Source of the DNA: Chlamydiota bacterium
GTDB lineage: Bacteria > Chlamydiota > Chlamydiia > Chlamydiales > Rhabdochlamydiaceae
Direction of reading: 5' to 3'
Assembly: GCA_013288005.1 (NCBI GenBank)
Contig: JABDCS010000016.1
Location: 1 to 38,650, forward strand
Length of the DNA stretch: 38,650 nt
The translations under genes were made by a program, and so were the position numbers. Positions 18,273 to 26,696 of the stretch are shown one piece after another (the stretch's first letter is position 1; each line of letters starts with the position of its first letter). The notes under the pieces were generated by a model. The model did no database searches. It saw nothing but the letters and a program-made list of their open reading frames with translations, and was not told the origin of the DNA.

Positions 18273-19000
18273 TCCTTCGATACAAAGCCCTTATTTTTGA
18301 AGGGCCCTCTGCTATAAGCAAACCTAGCTCTTCCATTAAGTAGAAAGGACAATTCAGAATTTCACCATCCTTAACTAAATTTAAGGGCCCCTTCAAATCC
18401 TCACTCGTCCACTCTCTTTAACCCGCCGGATAAATGAATTTCTTATTTTCTTAGGCGAATTGGCTGGAAATAGTCCCCCATATTTGATTAATTCTCATGA
18501 CATGCTCCTTAGGAGCATGCTTGGCAAAATATTTAAGATTGTTAAGCGCATTAGGACACTCTTAAATTTCATCAAAGATAAGTAGCGTCATTTCTTCGGT
18601 AATTTCCACATTCAACTCTACAGATAATGCTTTTAGTATCGCATGAGGATCTAAACTAGCCTCGAACACCCAGTAAAGACGTGGGTTGTTTTCAAAATTC
18701 AGGTAAAGAAAGTTGGTATATTCTTGAGAACCAAATTGTTTGAGAATGTAAGTTTTGCCCACTTGCCTTGCCCCATAAGAATCAAGGGCTTTTTTAGGCT
18801 TGAGTTTTCAAGCAAGTAGGCTTTTCATGATTGTGTGCTTCATAGCCAGACATTTTATCCATTTATTCGTTCCAAAAAATGGCAGAATTTTCCTAAATCA
18901 TTAAAAGGCATAATCTAAAGATCTTAAAGTAAGAATTTACAAATATTGAGAGGGAGAGTTATGGATGGGATTTAAGAAGTTAGTAAAATGAGGGGCTCCT
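18273..19000. other. Gene-poor stretch at the left edge of the accessory island
   Basis: Apart from the AAA pseudogene, no functional gene is supported. A weak 6-bp hairpin (GCCCTT...AAGGGC) follows the ABC-F stop near 18286-18306 but lacks a T-run. A short palindromic stretch around 18504-18520 (catgctccttaggagcatg) lies inside the decayed gene. Bases 18829-19000 hold nothing recognisable except the region that must drive the small genes beginning at 19001. Confidence 0.5.
18451..18828 (-). pseudogene. Decayed AAA ATPase (AAA_14/DUF4143 type)
   Basis: Reading leftward from the ATG at 18828 gives the start of the AAA_14/DUF4143 ATPase family, commonly found as accessory genes. A Walker A motif (GARQVGKT) is preceded by KALDSY and followed by YILKQFGSQEYTN, then a Walker B-like LLIFDEI. 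Two in-frame stops break it. One comes six codons after the ATG (TGA). A second (TAA) follows DEI exactly where the family normally has Gln, consistent with a CAA-to-TAA change. Recognisable sequence continues beyond it (ECPNALNNLKYFAKHAP) to a third stop at 18451. The C-terminal DUF4143 half is absent. It sits at the left border of the accessory island. Confidence 0.75.
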
Positions 19001-19150
19001 ATGGCAAAAGAGTTTCCGCCTATTGCAGGCTGGCCCATACAAACATCCTTTATTCATGAAGAGAAGGTCCGGGAAAAGAAAGGAGGACGATACGTCCGAG
19101 GATCGCGTAGACGATCTTTAAAGCGAAAAGAGGCACCTCATGACGTCTAA
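19001..19150 (+). CDS. Small basic protein, 49 aa, overlapping the next gene
   Basis: ATG at 19001 has GAGGGG five bases upstream. The reading frame runs to TAA at 19150, overlapping the start of the 141-aa gene by 11 bases, a layout typical of translational coupling. The protein starts with a hydrophobic, Pro-containing segment (FPPIAGWPIQTSF) and continues with a strongly basic half (Lys/Arg-rich, with RGSRRRSLKRK). I do not recognise it. The strong ribosome site and the overlap are the main evidence that it is real. A basic partner encoded with an acidic helical one could suggest a complex, but this is conjecture. Confidence 0.5.
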   Translation: MAKEFPPIAGWPIQTSFIHEEKVREKKGGRYVRGSRRRSLKRKEAPHDV

Positions 19151-19565
19151 AATTGCGATGCCTGACCTAGCGCAAAAACTTCGGCAAAAAATTGCCCAAT
19201 TCCGCGAGCTTCTTCCCCCTTCTCCCGATGAACTGAAGACCTTTGCCGAAGCGACACTCGCATTGGATGAACTGTCGCGCAGGGCTATACCCACAGTCCA
19301 AAATCCTACGTCGCGCTTAATGGAAGATATTCAGAATGCTGCTGATACAGCTCAAGTGATCTTGAATCAACCACTCGATGTTATTGGCGGTACGCATGCG
19401 AATATTTCTTTAGTGAATGCAGCTCGAGAGTTTACTGAGAAAGATCCTGATTCGTCCGATTTAGCTAAGATTTCAAGAACCTTCGCTGCTTATGCCGAGC
19501 AAACCCAATCCTTAAAAGTCGAATTGCAACTCACGATCGAAGATCTCGATCGTGACATTGCTTAA
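19140..19565 (+). CDS. Hypothetical helical protein, 141 aa
   Basis: A predicted all-helical, soluble protein without signal peptide, moderately basic near the N-terminus and acidic at the C-terminus (ending in IEDLDRDIA). I do not recognise the family. Size and composition would suit a secretion chaperone or small secreted helical protein, given the T3S-like genes that follow, but no chaperone signature is visible. The ribosome site AGAGG lies inside the 49-aa gene that overlaps it, so the pair is probably cotranslated. It converges on the Pro-rich repeat gene with only 30 bases between the stops. Confidence 0.6.
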   Translation: MTSKIAMPDLAQKLRQKIAQFRELLPPSPDELKTFAEATLALDELSRRAIPTVQNPTSRLMEDIQNAADTAQVILNQPLDVIGGTHANISLVNAAREFTEKDPDSSDLAKISRTFAAYAEQTQSLKVELQLTIEDLDRDIA

Positions 19566-19595
19566 AATATTTTCCTAAAAACTCTGTTCTATCGA

Positions 19596-21632
19596 TTAGA
19601 TGAGGCGGTTTAAGGGATTGTATCTACTATTCCATGCCCTCGCGGCTTTTTCTGAGAAAGTTTCTGGAGGAGTGGGGGGAAAGGCTATAGGATTTTCTGT
19701 CATGAAGTCGTTCATCTCAGCTGGGTTGGTTGCCCGGCAAGCTACTCTCATTGCTTCTGACGCTCTATAGGAATCTTTGAAAATTTTCCCTACCATATGC
19801 GCTTCGGCTGAATCCTCAAAAGAGGGCATGCCGTAGTCAGAAAATTGGATATGGTTTCCTTTACGTTTAAAAGCATGAACAAGCAAGGATGTTGGGCTTG
19901 AGTTCATAGGAGCTGCATGTTGTTCCTGGCAATATTGGAAGTAGAGTTCTCGCTTACTTAAGGTCAGGGCTCCTACCTCACGAGCATAGGCTCGAATGTC
20001 GGCAGCTGAAAAAGGTATATTGTTTCGTTGAGCTCTTTCTCTAATACGCGCTTCGGTATCAGCTTGAACTTTTTTGGCTGTGGCTTTGTCGTTATTTCTA
20101 GAAGCAACTGAAGCGGTAAAATAGGCATACAAATCGATATTCTCCCAACCACTTTGTAGCGTTTGGAGTTTCTGTAGTTGAGTATTCAGCTTTGCCTTGG
20201 TAGCTGCTCTAATAGTAGGTTTTGCTAAATCAGCTTCAATTTGTTTACACTTTTCTTTGGTTTTCGCGATTGTATGGGCGCGGAAAGCCTCTGCCGCTGC
20301 TACGCGCTTAAAGACCTCTGGGGCTGTTAAAGACGGATAACCCTTATAGAGATCATCCATTCCACCTTTTTTTATAAATTCACCTAGGCTTTTACATTGT
20401 AAGGCCTGAAGAGCTTGTGATGTATGGCCGAGAGATTCGCGGGTAGTTTGACTAATTCCTCGCGTCTCTTCCTCAAGGCTTGTTCGCCATGCGCTAACAT
20501 AACCATTGGCTCGTGCAACAACGCGCAAAGTCAGAATAGATCTATCTAAACGCGATAATGCCTCATCCTCCCTTAGATGACGCATGTGCTTACGAACAAA
20601 CTCATGTTTTGTCATGGAAACTTTATTTCCAGCTGCATTGCGGAAGGTAAATACTTGATCATGCAGATTGACATCTAGTTCGAGTCTATTACGAAAACGA
20701 GGATTACTTGTGTTGATTCCTAGAGCTTCTGCGATAGTGTTTTCAATTTGCTCCAATGCCTCATTATAACGTGCTTCGTCTTGACGATCGATTGCTCGCT
20801 TACCAAGAACTCCTTCACTACCGATGTGAAGTTGTGCCTGAGGAACATGGGTGTTTTGACGTGTAAGACGTACACCTGAAATTCCACCATCTGCACGCGT
20901 AAAACGAACTCCGGTGGGCGGAGTTGCAGCAGAAGCTGGTGGGCCAGCAGGAGCTGCTCCCGGAAGCGTTGCTGAAGGGGCTGAAGGTGCAGGTAAAGTG
21001 CCTGGTGCTGGAGGATGAGCTGGAGCTGTATAAGGAAAACCCACTCCTGCTACTTGAGAAGGTGCAGGCCTAGCAGGGGCCCATGGAAAACCGATTCCTG
21101 TAACAGCAGCGTGAGGGGCTGAAGGGGCTTGTGGGGTATAGCTAAACCCAACGGCTGAAACATGAGGAGAGGGTGCTGAAGGGGCTTGTGGGGTATAGCT
21201 AAACCCAACGGCTGAAACATGAGAAGAGGGTGCTGAAGGGGCTTGTGGGGCATAACCAAATTCAACTGCTCTGACTTGGGAAGTGGCTGCTCCTGCTGGG
21301 GTATAAGAAAAGCTCATGCCCGTTACAGGCGGAATAGTAGGGGTAACACTTGCGCTTACACCTGTAACCGCCGGAGGCGTTGTTCTATAGGAGCCTCCGA
21401 GGCCCAAAGCCGATTGCCCTGCCGTGGAAATAGCAACAGATGTGAGTGGAGCAGGTGGTTGTGTAGATGAAAATGAAACTCCAGGACTACCTACCTGTGA
21501 GGCAATAGAAGCGAGGCTAGGAGATACAGCAGGGCTTACTCTGCTATCTGCGGGAAGAGCCCCTGCACCTGGTGGAGTTACGGGTGGTCTTGTGTGATGC
21601 GCTGGATTTGAAGAAAATGATGGAAAAGACAT
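19596..21632 (-). CDS. Proline-rich repeat protein, candidate secreted effector, 678 aa
   Basis: The first 240 residues are low in complexity and rich in Pro, Ala and Ser. They carry about nine degenerate copies of a unit centred on V-[ST]-[AG]-[VIM]-[GSR]-F-x-[YW]-[TA]-P, and the central two or three (about residues 120-175) are nearly identical 19-residue repeats. From about residue 280 the protein becomes charged and helical. The Ser/Pro-rich N-terminus without a Sec signal resembles T3S effectors. Disordered repeats followed by a helical domain suggest binding to host proteins through the repeats, but no known domain is recognised. It has its own promoter at 21665-21693. The gene lies downstream of the 416-aa gene on the same strand, separated by a good terminator. 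Confidence 0.7.
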   Translation of the reverse strand: MSFPSFSSNPAHHTRPPVTPPGAGALPADSRVSPAVSPSLASIASQVGSPGVSFSSTQPPAPLTSVAISTAGQSALGLGGSYRTTPPAVTGVSASVTPTIPPVTGMSFSYTPAGAATSQVRAVEFGYAPQAPSAPSSHVSAVGFSYTPQAPSAPSPHVSAVGFSYTPQAPSAPHAAVTGIGFPWAPARPAPSQVAGVGFPYTAPAHPPAPGTLPAPSAPSATLPGAAPAGPPASAATPPTGVRFTRADGGISGVRLTRQNTHVPQAQLHIGSEGVLGKRAIDRQDEARYNEALEQIENTIAEALGINTSNPRFRNRLELDVNLHDQVFTFRNAAGNKVSMTKHEFVRKHMRHLREDEALSRLDRSILTLRVVARANGYVSAWRTSLEEETRGISQTTRESLGHTSQALQALQCKSLGEFIKKGGMDDLYKGYPSLTAPEVFKRVAAAEAFRAHTIAKTKEKCKQIEADLAKPTIRAATKAKLNTQLQKLQTLQSGWENIDLYAYFTASVASRNNDKATAKKVQADTEARIRERAQRNNIPFSAADIRAYAREVGALTLSKRELYFQYCQEQHAAPMNSSPTSLLVHAFKRKGNHIQFSDYGMPSFEDSAEAHMVGKIFKDSYRASEAMRVACRATNPAEMNDFMTENPIAFPPTPPETFSEKAARAWNSRYNPLNRLI
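21118..21290. repeat. 57-bp tandem repeat coding for 19-residue Pro/Ala units
   Basis: Copies start at 21118, 21175 and 21232. The first two are nearly identical over 57 bp; the third diverges after about 20 bp and is followed by more distant copies on both sides. The period is a multiple of three, so unit gain or loss would keep the frame. Confidence 0.85.
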
Positions 21633-21664
21633 ATTAAACCGATATTATTGTTAATTATAAATTA

Positions 21665-21693
21665 ATTATAGCAAACATTAAAGTAATCATCAA
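21665..21693 (-). promoter_or_regulatory. Predicted promoter of the Pro-rich repeat gene
   Basis: On the minus strand TTGATG, 17 bases, then TATAAT. The -10 box is a perfect match and lies about 33 bases before the ATG at 21632. Confidence 0.55.
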
Positions 21694-21721
21694 ACAATTT
21701 ATTAACATTTAAATGAATTAA

Positions 21722-21757
21722 TTAAAAAGAAAACCGCTCTTTTTAAGAGAGCGGTTT
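21722..21757 (-). terminator. Rho-independent terminator of the 416-aa gene
   Basis: A perfect 10-bp stem (AAACCGCTCT with AGAGCGGTTT) with a 7-base loop is followed on the minus strand by TCTTTTTAAT, starting about 30 bases after the stop at 21787. Confidence 0.85.
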
Positions 21758-21786
21758 AAACCTAATAAAAGCCTGCTACTTAGGAC

Positions 21787-23037
21787 TTAAGCTCGGCTAC
21801 TAATCAAGGCCTGGATGTCAGCATCGATGATCTTATCCGCAGCATTGCCTAATTGGGTAGCTTTCTGCGCCGTTTCCTGCGCCATGTTAGCCAGCATTTG
21901 GGCTGTCTGCTGAGCATAAGCTTGAGAAGCTTGTTCTTCTGCTTTATCCCGATCTACTTCGGCTTTTTTACCAGCAGCATAATAATCATATCCACTTGTA
22001 GCAATCCCTTCTGCCTGGTTGATTAAACCAGCTCGGCTTGAATGCTGAGACCAACCGGTGTTAATTTGCTCAACGGTACCTTTCCATTGTTCATCGAAGG
22101 ATTTTTTAGCAGCTAAACGCTGGGGACCCAGATGGCTAATAACCTCATTTTCGGCACCATCGCGTAGATCAAATCTCTCTTTAGGAGTTAAGCGAGGGTT
22201 ATTGAATTCAGCCTTTCGCGTTGGAAATTCAGGTACAACACCGCGCTCATAAGCATTACGCTCATTCAAGAGCACTTCTGCTCTTTGCACACGGCCTGCA
22301 TGCGCCTGATCCACCTCGGGTACGTTACCGAGTTTTGTTCGCTGCGCTTCAAGATGCCCTTTTGTTTGCTCAAGGCCTTTCATATCCTTCATGGTCTTTT
22401 TATAATGCAGACCTGTCGATAACCCGCTAGCCGCTGAAGCCACTGCTTTACACATCGATTGATTCCCTTCGATCTCATCCCGTCTGGCATCTTCTAATCC
22501 AAGAGCTCGGGCTGTATCCGCCGTTATCTTCGTGACAGCACCTTGCAAGGAAATATTGAGCTGCGCAATGGCTGCTGTATCTTTCATCAACTCGATATCT
22601 ACGTTTTGGAGTTCCCGTAAAATACTCATCGCTTGAGCAGAGAAACCATTAGTAATGCCCGAGTAGTTCTCATTCTCGTCCTTACCTAAGTCGTCACTCG
22701 AGGTGATAAGATCATAGGTTTGCTCTTCGAACTTACTCATTCCAGCTTTAAACTTTTCTGTTTGCCGAGCAATCTCGTCACCTAGCAACACTGTCTGTCC
22801 CGAGCTAGCAGCTTCTGGATCAACCATTGCTTGTTTAAGAGCTTGTTGAAGTTTTTGGATCACCTGGGCTAAGTCGCGTAATTTTTCTGCTTCCTCTTCC
22901 TGTTTATCTGCCTTTTCTTGGAGAGAGTTGATTTGCTTCAGTACTGTCTCTGAAGAGGAGCTAGCTGAAGTAGCAGATGAAGAATTTCTGTGTTCTCGCT
23001 CATCCACACGTTCAATTGGTCTTATTAGTACTGACAT
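21787..23037 (-). CDS. Coiled-coil protein, possible T3S translocator (CopD/SctB-like), 416 aa
   Basis: A Ser-rich N-terminus (about 15-35) leads into a charged coiled coil (30-75). A mostly helical body follows, with one weakly hydrophobic Ala/Ser/Gly segment (KAVASAASGLSTG, ~195-210), then a second helical Ala/Gln-rich region at the C-terminus (365-416). No signal peptide is seen. Size, lack of strong membrane helices and position directly downstream of the 880-residue protein resemble the second, smaller translocator (SctB; CopD in Chlamydia). I see no diagnostic motif, so this rests on architecture and context. It could instead be a secreted effector. The ribosome site GAGG is clear. A candidate promoter lies at 23114-23142, and a terminator follows. 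Confidence 0.6.
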   Translation of the reverse strand: MSVLIRPIERVDEREHRNSSSATSASSSSETVLKQINSLQEKADKQEEEAEKLRDLAQVIQKLQQALKQAMVDPEAASSGQTVLLGDEIARQTEKFKAGMSKFEEQTYDLITSSDDLGKDENENYSGITNGFSAQAMSILRELQNVDIELMKDTAAIAQLNISLQGAVTKITADTARALGLEDARRDEIEGNQSMCKAVASAASGLSTGLHYKKTMKDMKGLEQTKGHLEAQRTKLGNVPEVDQAHAGRVQRAEVLLNERNAYERGVVPEFPTRKAEFNNPRLTPKERFDLRDGAENEVISHLGPQRLAAKKSFDEQWKGTVEQINTGWSQHSSRAGLINQAEGIATSGYDYYAAGKKAEVDRDKAEEQASQAYAQQTAQMLANMAQETAQKATQLGNAADKIIDADIQALISSRA

Positions 23038-23113
23038 ATTATCCTCGTTTTATTACTTAAAAATTAAACTTAAAAACTAACTGGTATTAAAAGTCTCTGA
23101 TCATCCAGTATTT

Positions 23114-23142
23114 ATTTTAACAAAAATATATTTATTATACAA
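23114..23142 (-). promoter_or_regulatory. Candidate promoter of the 416-aa gene
   Basis: On the minus strand TTGTAT, 17 bases, TAAAAT, about 77 bases before the ATG. An overlapping TATAAT just upstream could serve as an alternative -10 box. Confidence 0.35.
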
Positions 23143-23236
23143 TGTTTATTTAAAAATCATTTAAACTATCTTAATACTTATAAATTCTTGCTCGTTAAAG
23201 ACTATTGCTACTATTTGATTATTAAAGGTTTACGCG

Positions 23237-23258
23237 ACCCTTGCTCAAGAGCAAGGGT
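23237..23258 (-). terminator. Perfect GC-rich hairpin after the 880-aa gene
   Basis: ACCCTTGCTC and GAGCAAGGGT form an inverted repeat of 10 bp beginning 8 bases after the stop at 23266. The minus-strand T-run is poor, so it may protect the 3' end or terminate weakly. Confidence 0.4.
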
Positions 23259-23265
23259 TTGTTCT

Positions 23266-25908
23266 TTATACAGCTCTTTCAACGAGGAGGCGACCTACTT
23301 CAAATTCCGCTTTTCCTGCGTTTTTTACTAAACGTTGTACGTTTCGTTCTTGTGACTCGAACATAGAGGATCGAACATCGCTTTGATTTTCGCGCAGCTT
23401 TTGCATCTCATCCAAAGTAGATTTGTACATAATCATCTGCCTTTCGTCTTCAGCCAAAACAGTATGCAGCTTATTCAAACGGTTATGGATTTCCATTGTT
23501 TGAAAGTTTGAATAGGATGTCATCCCATTCCCCGCAATCTGCAAAGCAGTGCCTACGACGCGTAGCTTCTCTGGAGAAGCTCCCAAAAGAGTTCTACCCG
23601 TTGACTCGGCTACTTTGTCTATAGCACCGGTAGCTTGGGTTGCCGCAAATCCAGCACCCATCATCAACATAACTTGAATCACCTGAAGGATGATTTGTAA
23701 AACTTGATAGTTCTTATCGATATCGTCTTGTGTCTTCCCACCTGCTTTCATAATATCTTGGACGGCGTTGATTAAACCGTTGGCCCCGAAAAACTGTTGG
23801 ACCATCAACGAACCTGCCATCGCGCCCCATCGTACTTTTGAAACAGCCATCGAAGCTTCTTTCAACGCGATTTTCTCTACAGAGGCATCGATTGTGTTAC
23901 GGGCACCACTTGCCATCGCACTTGTAACAACCGATCCTACACTCTTAAGAGATCTTTCTGCTGCGATTACAGCTGCTTTTGAAGCCGCTTTTTGCGCTGC
24001 TGCCGTAATCTCCGCTTGAGCTGCTTCTGTCAACGAACCGCGTAAACCATTCCCAGTTTGCCGAAGAGCTGTTTTGGCGGCATCTTTTGCAGCCGCTTCA
24101 AAAGCCTCTTTAGCTGCAGCTTTCGCTACAGTTTTGACACCTTCCCGAACTTCCATCTCCGCAATCTGTCCACGACCTGCAAGAGCCGCACCTTTTTTGG
24201 CAATCATCTTTCCGATTGTCGCTTTTTCAAGAGCTAGGCACTCTTTTTGAACTGCCGTTTCGACTACTCGCTCTGTTGTCGAGCGGGCAACTGATCGTAA
24301 TTCTCCTTGCGCAACCGTTGTAAATGCTGACTCTGTAAGTTCTCTTGCCATCGCCCTAGCTTCTGTTTCAAGAGCTCTTTCAGAGGCGCGCATACCCGTT
24401 TTTGCTGCGCCACTAGCTGCACCCGTTCCAAGCGTTGCGGCCAGAATAATAATCAAGGTAAACGCTTCTGCTAACCATTTAGATACTTCATCGTTACATC
24501 CATCGCCCTTAAGAGCTTTGGCCATCGCATCTGTCATCTTATCTAAGGCGCCTGTCTGCTGCAAAATCTCAAAAAGAGTAAAGAGCGCAAAAGAAGCACC
24601 ATCAGTAATCGGGGCGGTCAAAACAGCAACGACTAACATCGCAATTTTGAGGTTATCCATGAAGGTCTGGTTTTTCTGTAGATCAGCAATCTGACCTTGT
24701 ACTTTAACGGCGTTATTATTAGCGTCCTGCGCGGCGTACTCATAAAGACCCATGGTTCCTTTCGTCATCATGTCGTCGTTATCGGATTTCTTTCCGGCTG
24801 CTTTAGCGAGAATCACTTTCAAAATACTCATAATCGTAACGAGCAAAACATTGGCCTGCTCAAACTTAGATTGCGAGTTTGCAGGATTGACTCCTTTGAA
24901 AATGTCGAGTAACTCTTGGATAAGCTTGCCAATTTGTTCCATATCCGCGACAAGCTCACTTCGATCCATCCCTATCATTTCGGCCAGTTTGTCTTTTAAT
25001 TGATCGATTAAACCGTTAAGTTCCGCTTTCTTTTGAGGAATGCCGCTTTCAAGAGCTTCAATCTGGCGACGTAGTCCTTTGATGTAAGAGATTTGGAAAA
25101 GATCATAAAAAGGAACATAGAGCTTCCATTCGTTAGCCGCTAACTCTGCTTTCAAACGATCTAACTCCGCCTGCGCTTTACTAATATCTCCCTGCTTATC
25201 GACGATGGCTTGAATAATAGCCTGTGTATCTTTAGCGAGTTGGAGTTGTAGTTGGCCCATATCTTTTAAAGCTTGTTGAACATCTTCCGCCGTAGCCTTT
25301 TTCGTTTGGTTACAGGTTGAAGCATCATTCATGCTTGTTTGTGTTTGCTGAAGCTCTTCTTCCTGACGCTTGCGAGCCTGTTCACAAATTTTTTGCAACT
25401 TATCTGAGATAAGAAGTGTGGGATCAAAGGCGCTTACACTCTCTCTTTCGATCGTTTGGGCATCGCGTAAAAGTTGTTGCAGATTCTGTCTGCTACTACT
25501 ATCCGCTGCCATAACATGATCGAGTGCGCTCTGTTCCGTTTTAATAGTCTTTTGTAGGTCGCTAATCGCGTAGCTTTTTTCTTCAATGGCTTGATTGGTC
25601 ATCATCAAACGGCCGAGAAGATCTTTAAGCTTCTTCTCTTTTTCTGGATCGGGACTGCTGCCCCCGCTTCCTGAAGAACCATCTTCATCTGCACCTTTTT
25701 GTCCCAATTCCTTTTCTAATTCTGCAATTTGGCGCTCTAGCTCGGCTTGATCTTTTGTTAATTGGTCAACTTCGGCCTTCGCCTTATCCAATGTCTGCAT
25801 AAGCTGAGCAATATCCAAGATCCGCTGCTGCTCCTCGGCAATGAGGGCTAACAGCTGGGCTTGCGCATCCTGAACGGGATCTTTACTGGTAATGCTTGCG
25901 AGTTCCAT
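23266..25908 (-). CDS. Large coiled-coil/hydrophobic protein, probable T3S translocator (CopB/SctE-like), 880 aa
   Basis: Residues 1-330 are mostly coiled coil, interrupted by a Gly/Ser linker (75-90). Strong hydrophobic segments follow at about 352-370, 420-450 and 478-502. Then comes a long Ala-rich helical region (500-690), a further hydrophobic segment (734-758) and a charged helical tail. A coiled-coil N-terminus followed by two close hydrophobic helices with Gly/Ala-rich faces is the SseC/IpaB plan of the pore-forming translocator SctE (CopB in Chlamydia, ~490 aa). This protein is almost twice as long, with the extra length in the Ala-rich part. No Sec signal peptide is present. Family membership is inferred from architecture. 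It has its own near-consensus promoter at 25957-25985; the 416-aa candidate partner follows after 228 bases. Confidence 0.65.
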   Translation of the reverse strand: MELASITSKDPVQDAQAQLLALIAEEQQRILDIAQLMQTLDKAKAEVDQLTKDQAELERQIAELEKELGQKGADEDGSSGSGGSSPDPEKEKKLKDLLGRLMMTNQAIEEKSYAISDLQKTIKTEQSALDHVMAADSSSRQNLQQLLRDAQTIERESVSAFDPTLLISDKLQKICEQARKRQEEELQQTQTSMNDASTCNQTKKATAEDVQQALKDMGQLQLQLAKDTQAIIQAIVDKQGDISKAQAELDRLKAELAANEWKLYVPFYDLFQISYIKGLRRQIEALESGIPQKKAELNGLIDQLKDKLAEMIGMDRSELVADMEQIGKLIQELLDIFKGVNPANSQSKFEQANVLLVTIMSILKVILAKAAGKKSDNDDMMTKGTMGLYEYAAQDANNNAVKVQGQIADLQKNQTFMDNLKIAMLVVAVLTAPITDGASFALFTLFEILQQTGALDKMTDAMAKALKGDGCNDEVSKWLAEAFTLIIILAATLGTGAASGAAKTGMRASERALETEARAMARELTESAFTTVAQGELRSVARSTTERVVETAVQKECLALEKATIGKMIAKKGAALAGRGQIAEMEVREGVKTVAKAAAKEAFEAAAKDAAKTALRQTGNGLRGSLTEAAQAEITAAAQKAASKAAVIAAERSLKSVGSVVTSAMASGARNTIDASVEKIALKEASMAVSKVRWGAMAGSLMVQQFFGANGLINAVQDIMKAGGKTQDDIDKNYQVLQIILQVIQVMLMMGAGFAATQATGAIDKVAESTGRTLLGASPEKLRVVGTALQIAGNGMTSYSNFQTMEIHNRLNKLHTVLAEDERQMIMYKSTLDEMQKLRENQSDVRSSMFESQERNVQRLVKNAGKAEFEVGRLLVERAV

Positions 25909-25956
25909 AGTTTTAAACCTTATTAATTTCTTGAGGGCCTATTCCCCCTAATATTT

Positions 25957-25985
25957 ATTATATATAGTGTAAATTAATTATTCAA
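25957..25985 (-). promoter_or_regulatory. Predicted strong promoter of the 880-aa gene
   Basis: On the minus strand TTGAAT, 17 bases, TATAAT: five of six and six of six matches to the sigma-70 consensus at ideal spacing, about 50 bases before the ATG at 25908. Confidence 0.6.
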
Positions 25986-26046
25986 GTTTTATTAATGAAA
26001 TATTTATAATAAGTAATAAAATCTTAATTATTTAATTATGAGAGAA

Positions 26047-26081
26047 ATAAAAAAACCCCACTTTCTTAAAGTGAGGTTTTT
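26047..26081 (-). terminator. Terminator of the four-gene small-protein operon
   Basis: On the minus strand AACCTCACTTT pairs with AAAGTGGGGTT (one G-T pair) around a short loop, followed by TTTTTTTATTT. It starts about 25 bases after the stop at 26106. The plus strand also has a T-run, so it could act in both directions. Confidence 0.8.
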
Positions 26082-26105
26082 ATGAAGCAATTAATGATGA
26101 GTAGC

Positions 26106-26669
26106 TTACATCGGTTGAGAAATCATATTAGCACCCGAGGTAGCGGTACCTATAGCTGCCTGCGTCAGTCCACCCATCGCTTGGATATTAGACTGGGCTT
26201 CTGAGACTTTAGACTGCTCGGTTTTGGTCCAACTATTGATTTCGCCACTGGCGGCATCTTTTTGGGTAGTCTGTAAGGTTGCCCAGTTATTCCATGCATT
26301 GACATAAGCGTTAATTTGAGCGTTTTTTGCCTTATCTTCCTCACCGGTCCCGGTCGTTATTTTTTTAGCGAGCTTACCTATCCATTCGTTAATCGAAGTT
26401 AAATCCCAAAATTCATCTGGGTGGGTTGTTGGGTCAGGAATATTGTGCGTTCCATCATCAGGTATCGACGGGCTATTTTTATCACCTGTGTATTTTTTAA
26501 CCACTGTATCGAGCACTTCGGTACTGTTAAGTAGCGATTGGCTGTGCGCAATCATATCTCTAGCTCCCGCTGAAATAGCGCCCACCATGACCACCTTACC
26601 TGTAGAATCACTCATTCCTGTAGCACTGGCGACGACCAAATGTGCTGGGTTCATTGTTGTAACATCCAT
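26106..26669 (-). CDS. Small secreted-like helical protein, 187 aa (fourth gene of operon)
   Basis: Not recognised. The N-terminal 40 residues are small and hydrophobic (Ala/Gly/Val/Ser) without a Sec signal. A Pro/Asp-rich loop (about 68-88) separates them from a helical half with Trp-rich positions (VNAWNNWATL). The last residues read SGANMISQPM, closely matching the end of the upstream 151-aa protein (SGVNLAKQPM), so the two probably share a C-terminal fold. Size and composition suit secreted T3S filament, tip or translocator-accessory proteins; this is inference. AAGGAAGG lies just before the ATG, 27 bases after the previous stop, and a terminator follows. Confidence 0.65.
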   Translation of the reverse strand: MDVTTMNPAHLVVASATGMSDSTGKVVMVGAISAGARDMIAHSQSLLNSTEVLDTVVKKYTGDKNSPSIPDDGTHNIPDPTTHPDEFWDLTSINEWIGKLAKKITTGTGEEDKAKNAQINAYVNAWNNWATLQTTQKDAASGEINSWTKTEQSKVSEAQSNIQAMGGLTQAAIGTATSGANMISQPM

Positions 26670-26696
26670 AAGACCTTCCTTTTTTTTAATTCTTTA

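Noticed and set aside
21118..21290. CRISPR-like repeat array
   Set aside because: The repeats are directly adjacent without spacers, in frame, and encode a Pro/Ala-rich protein segment; no cas genes are present.
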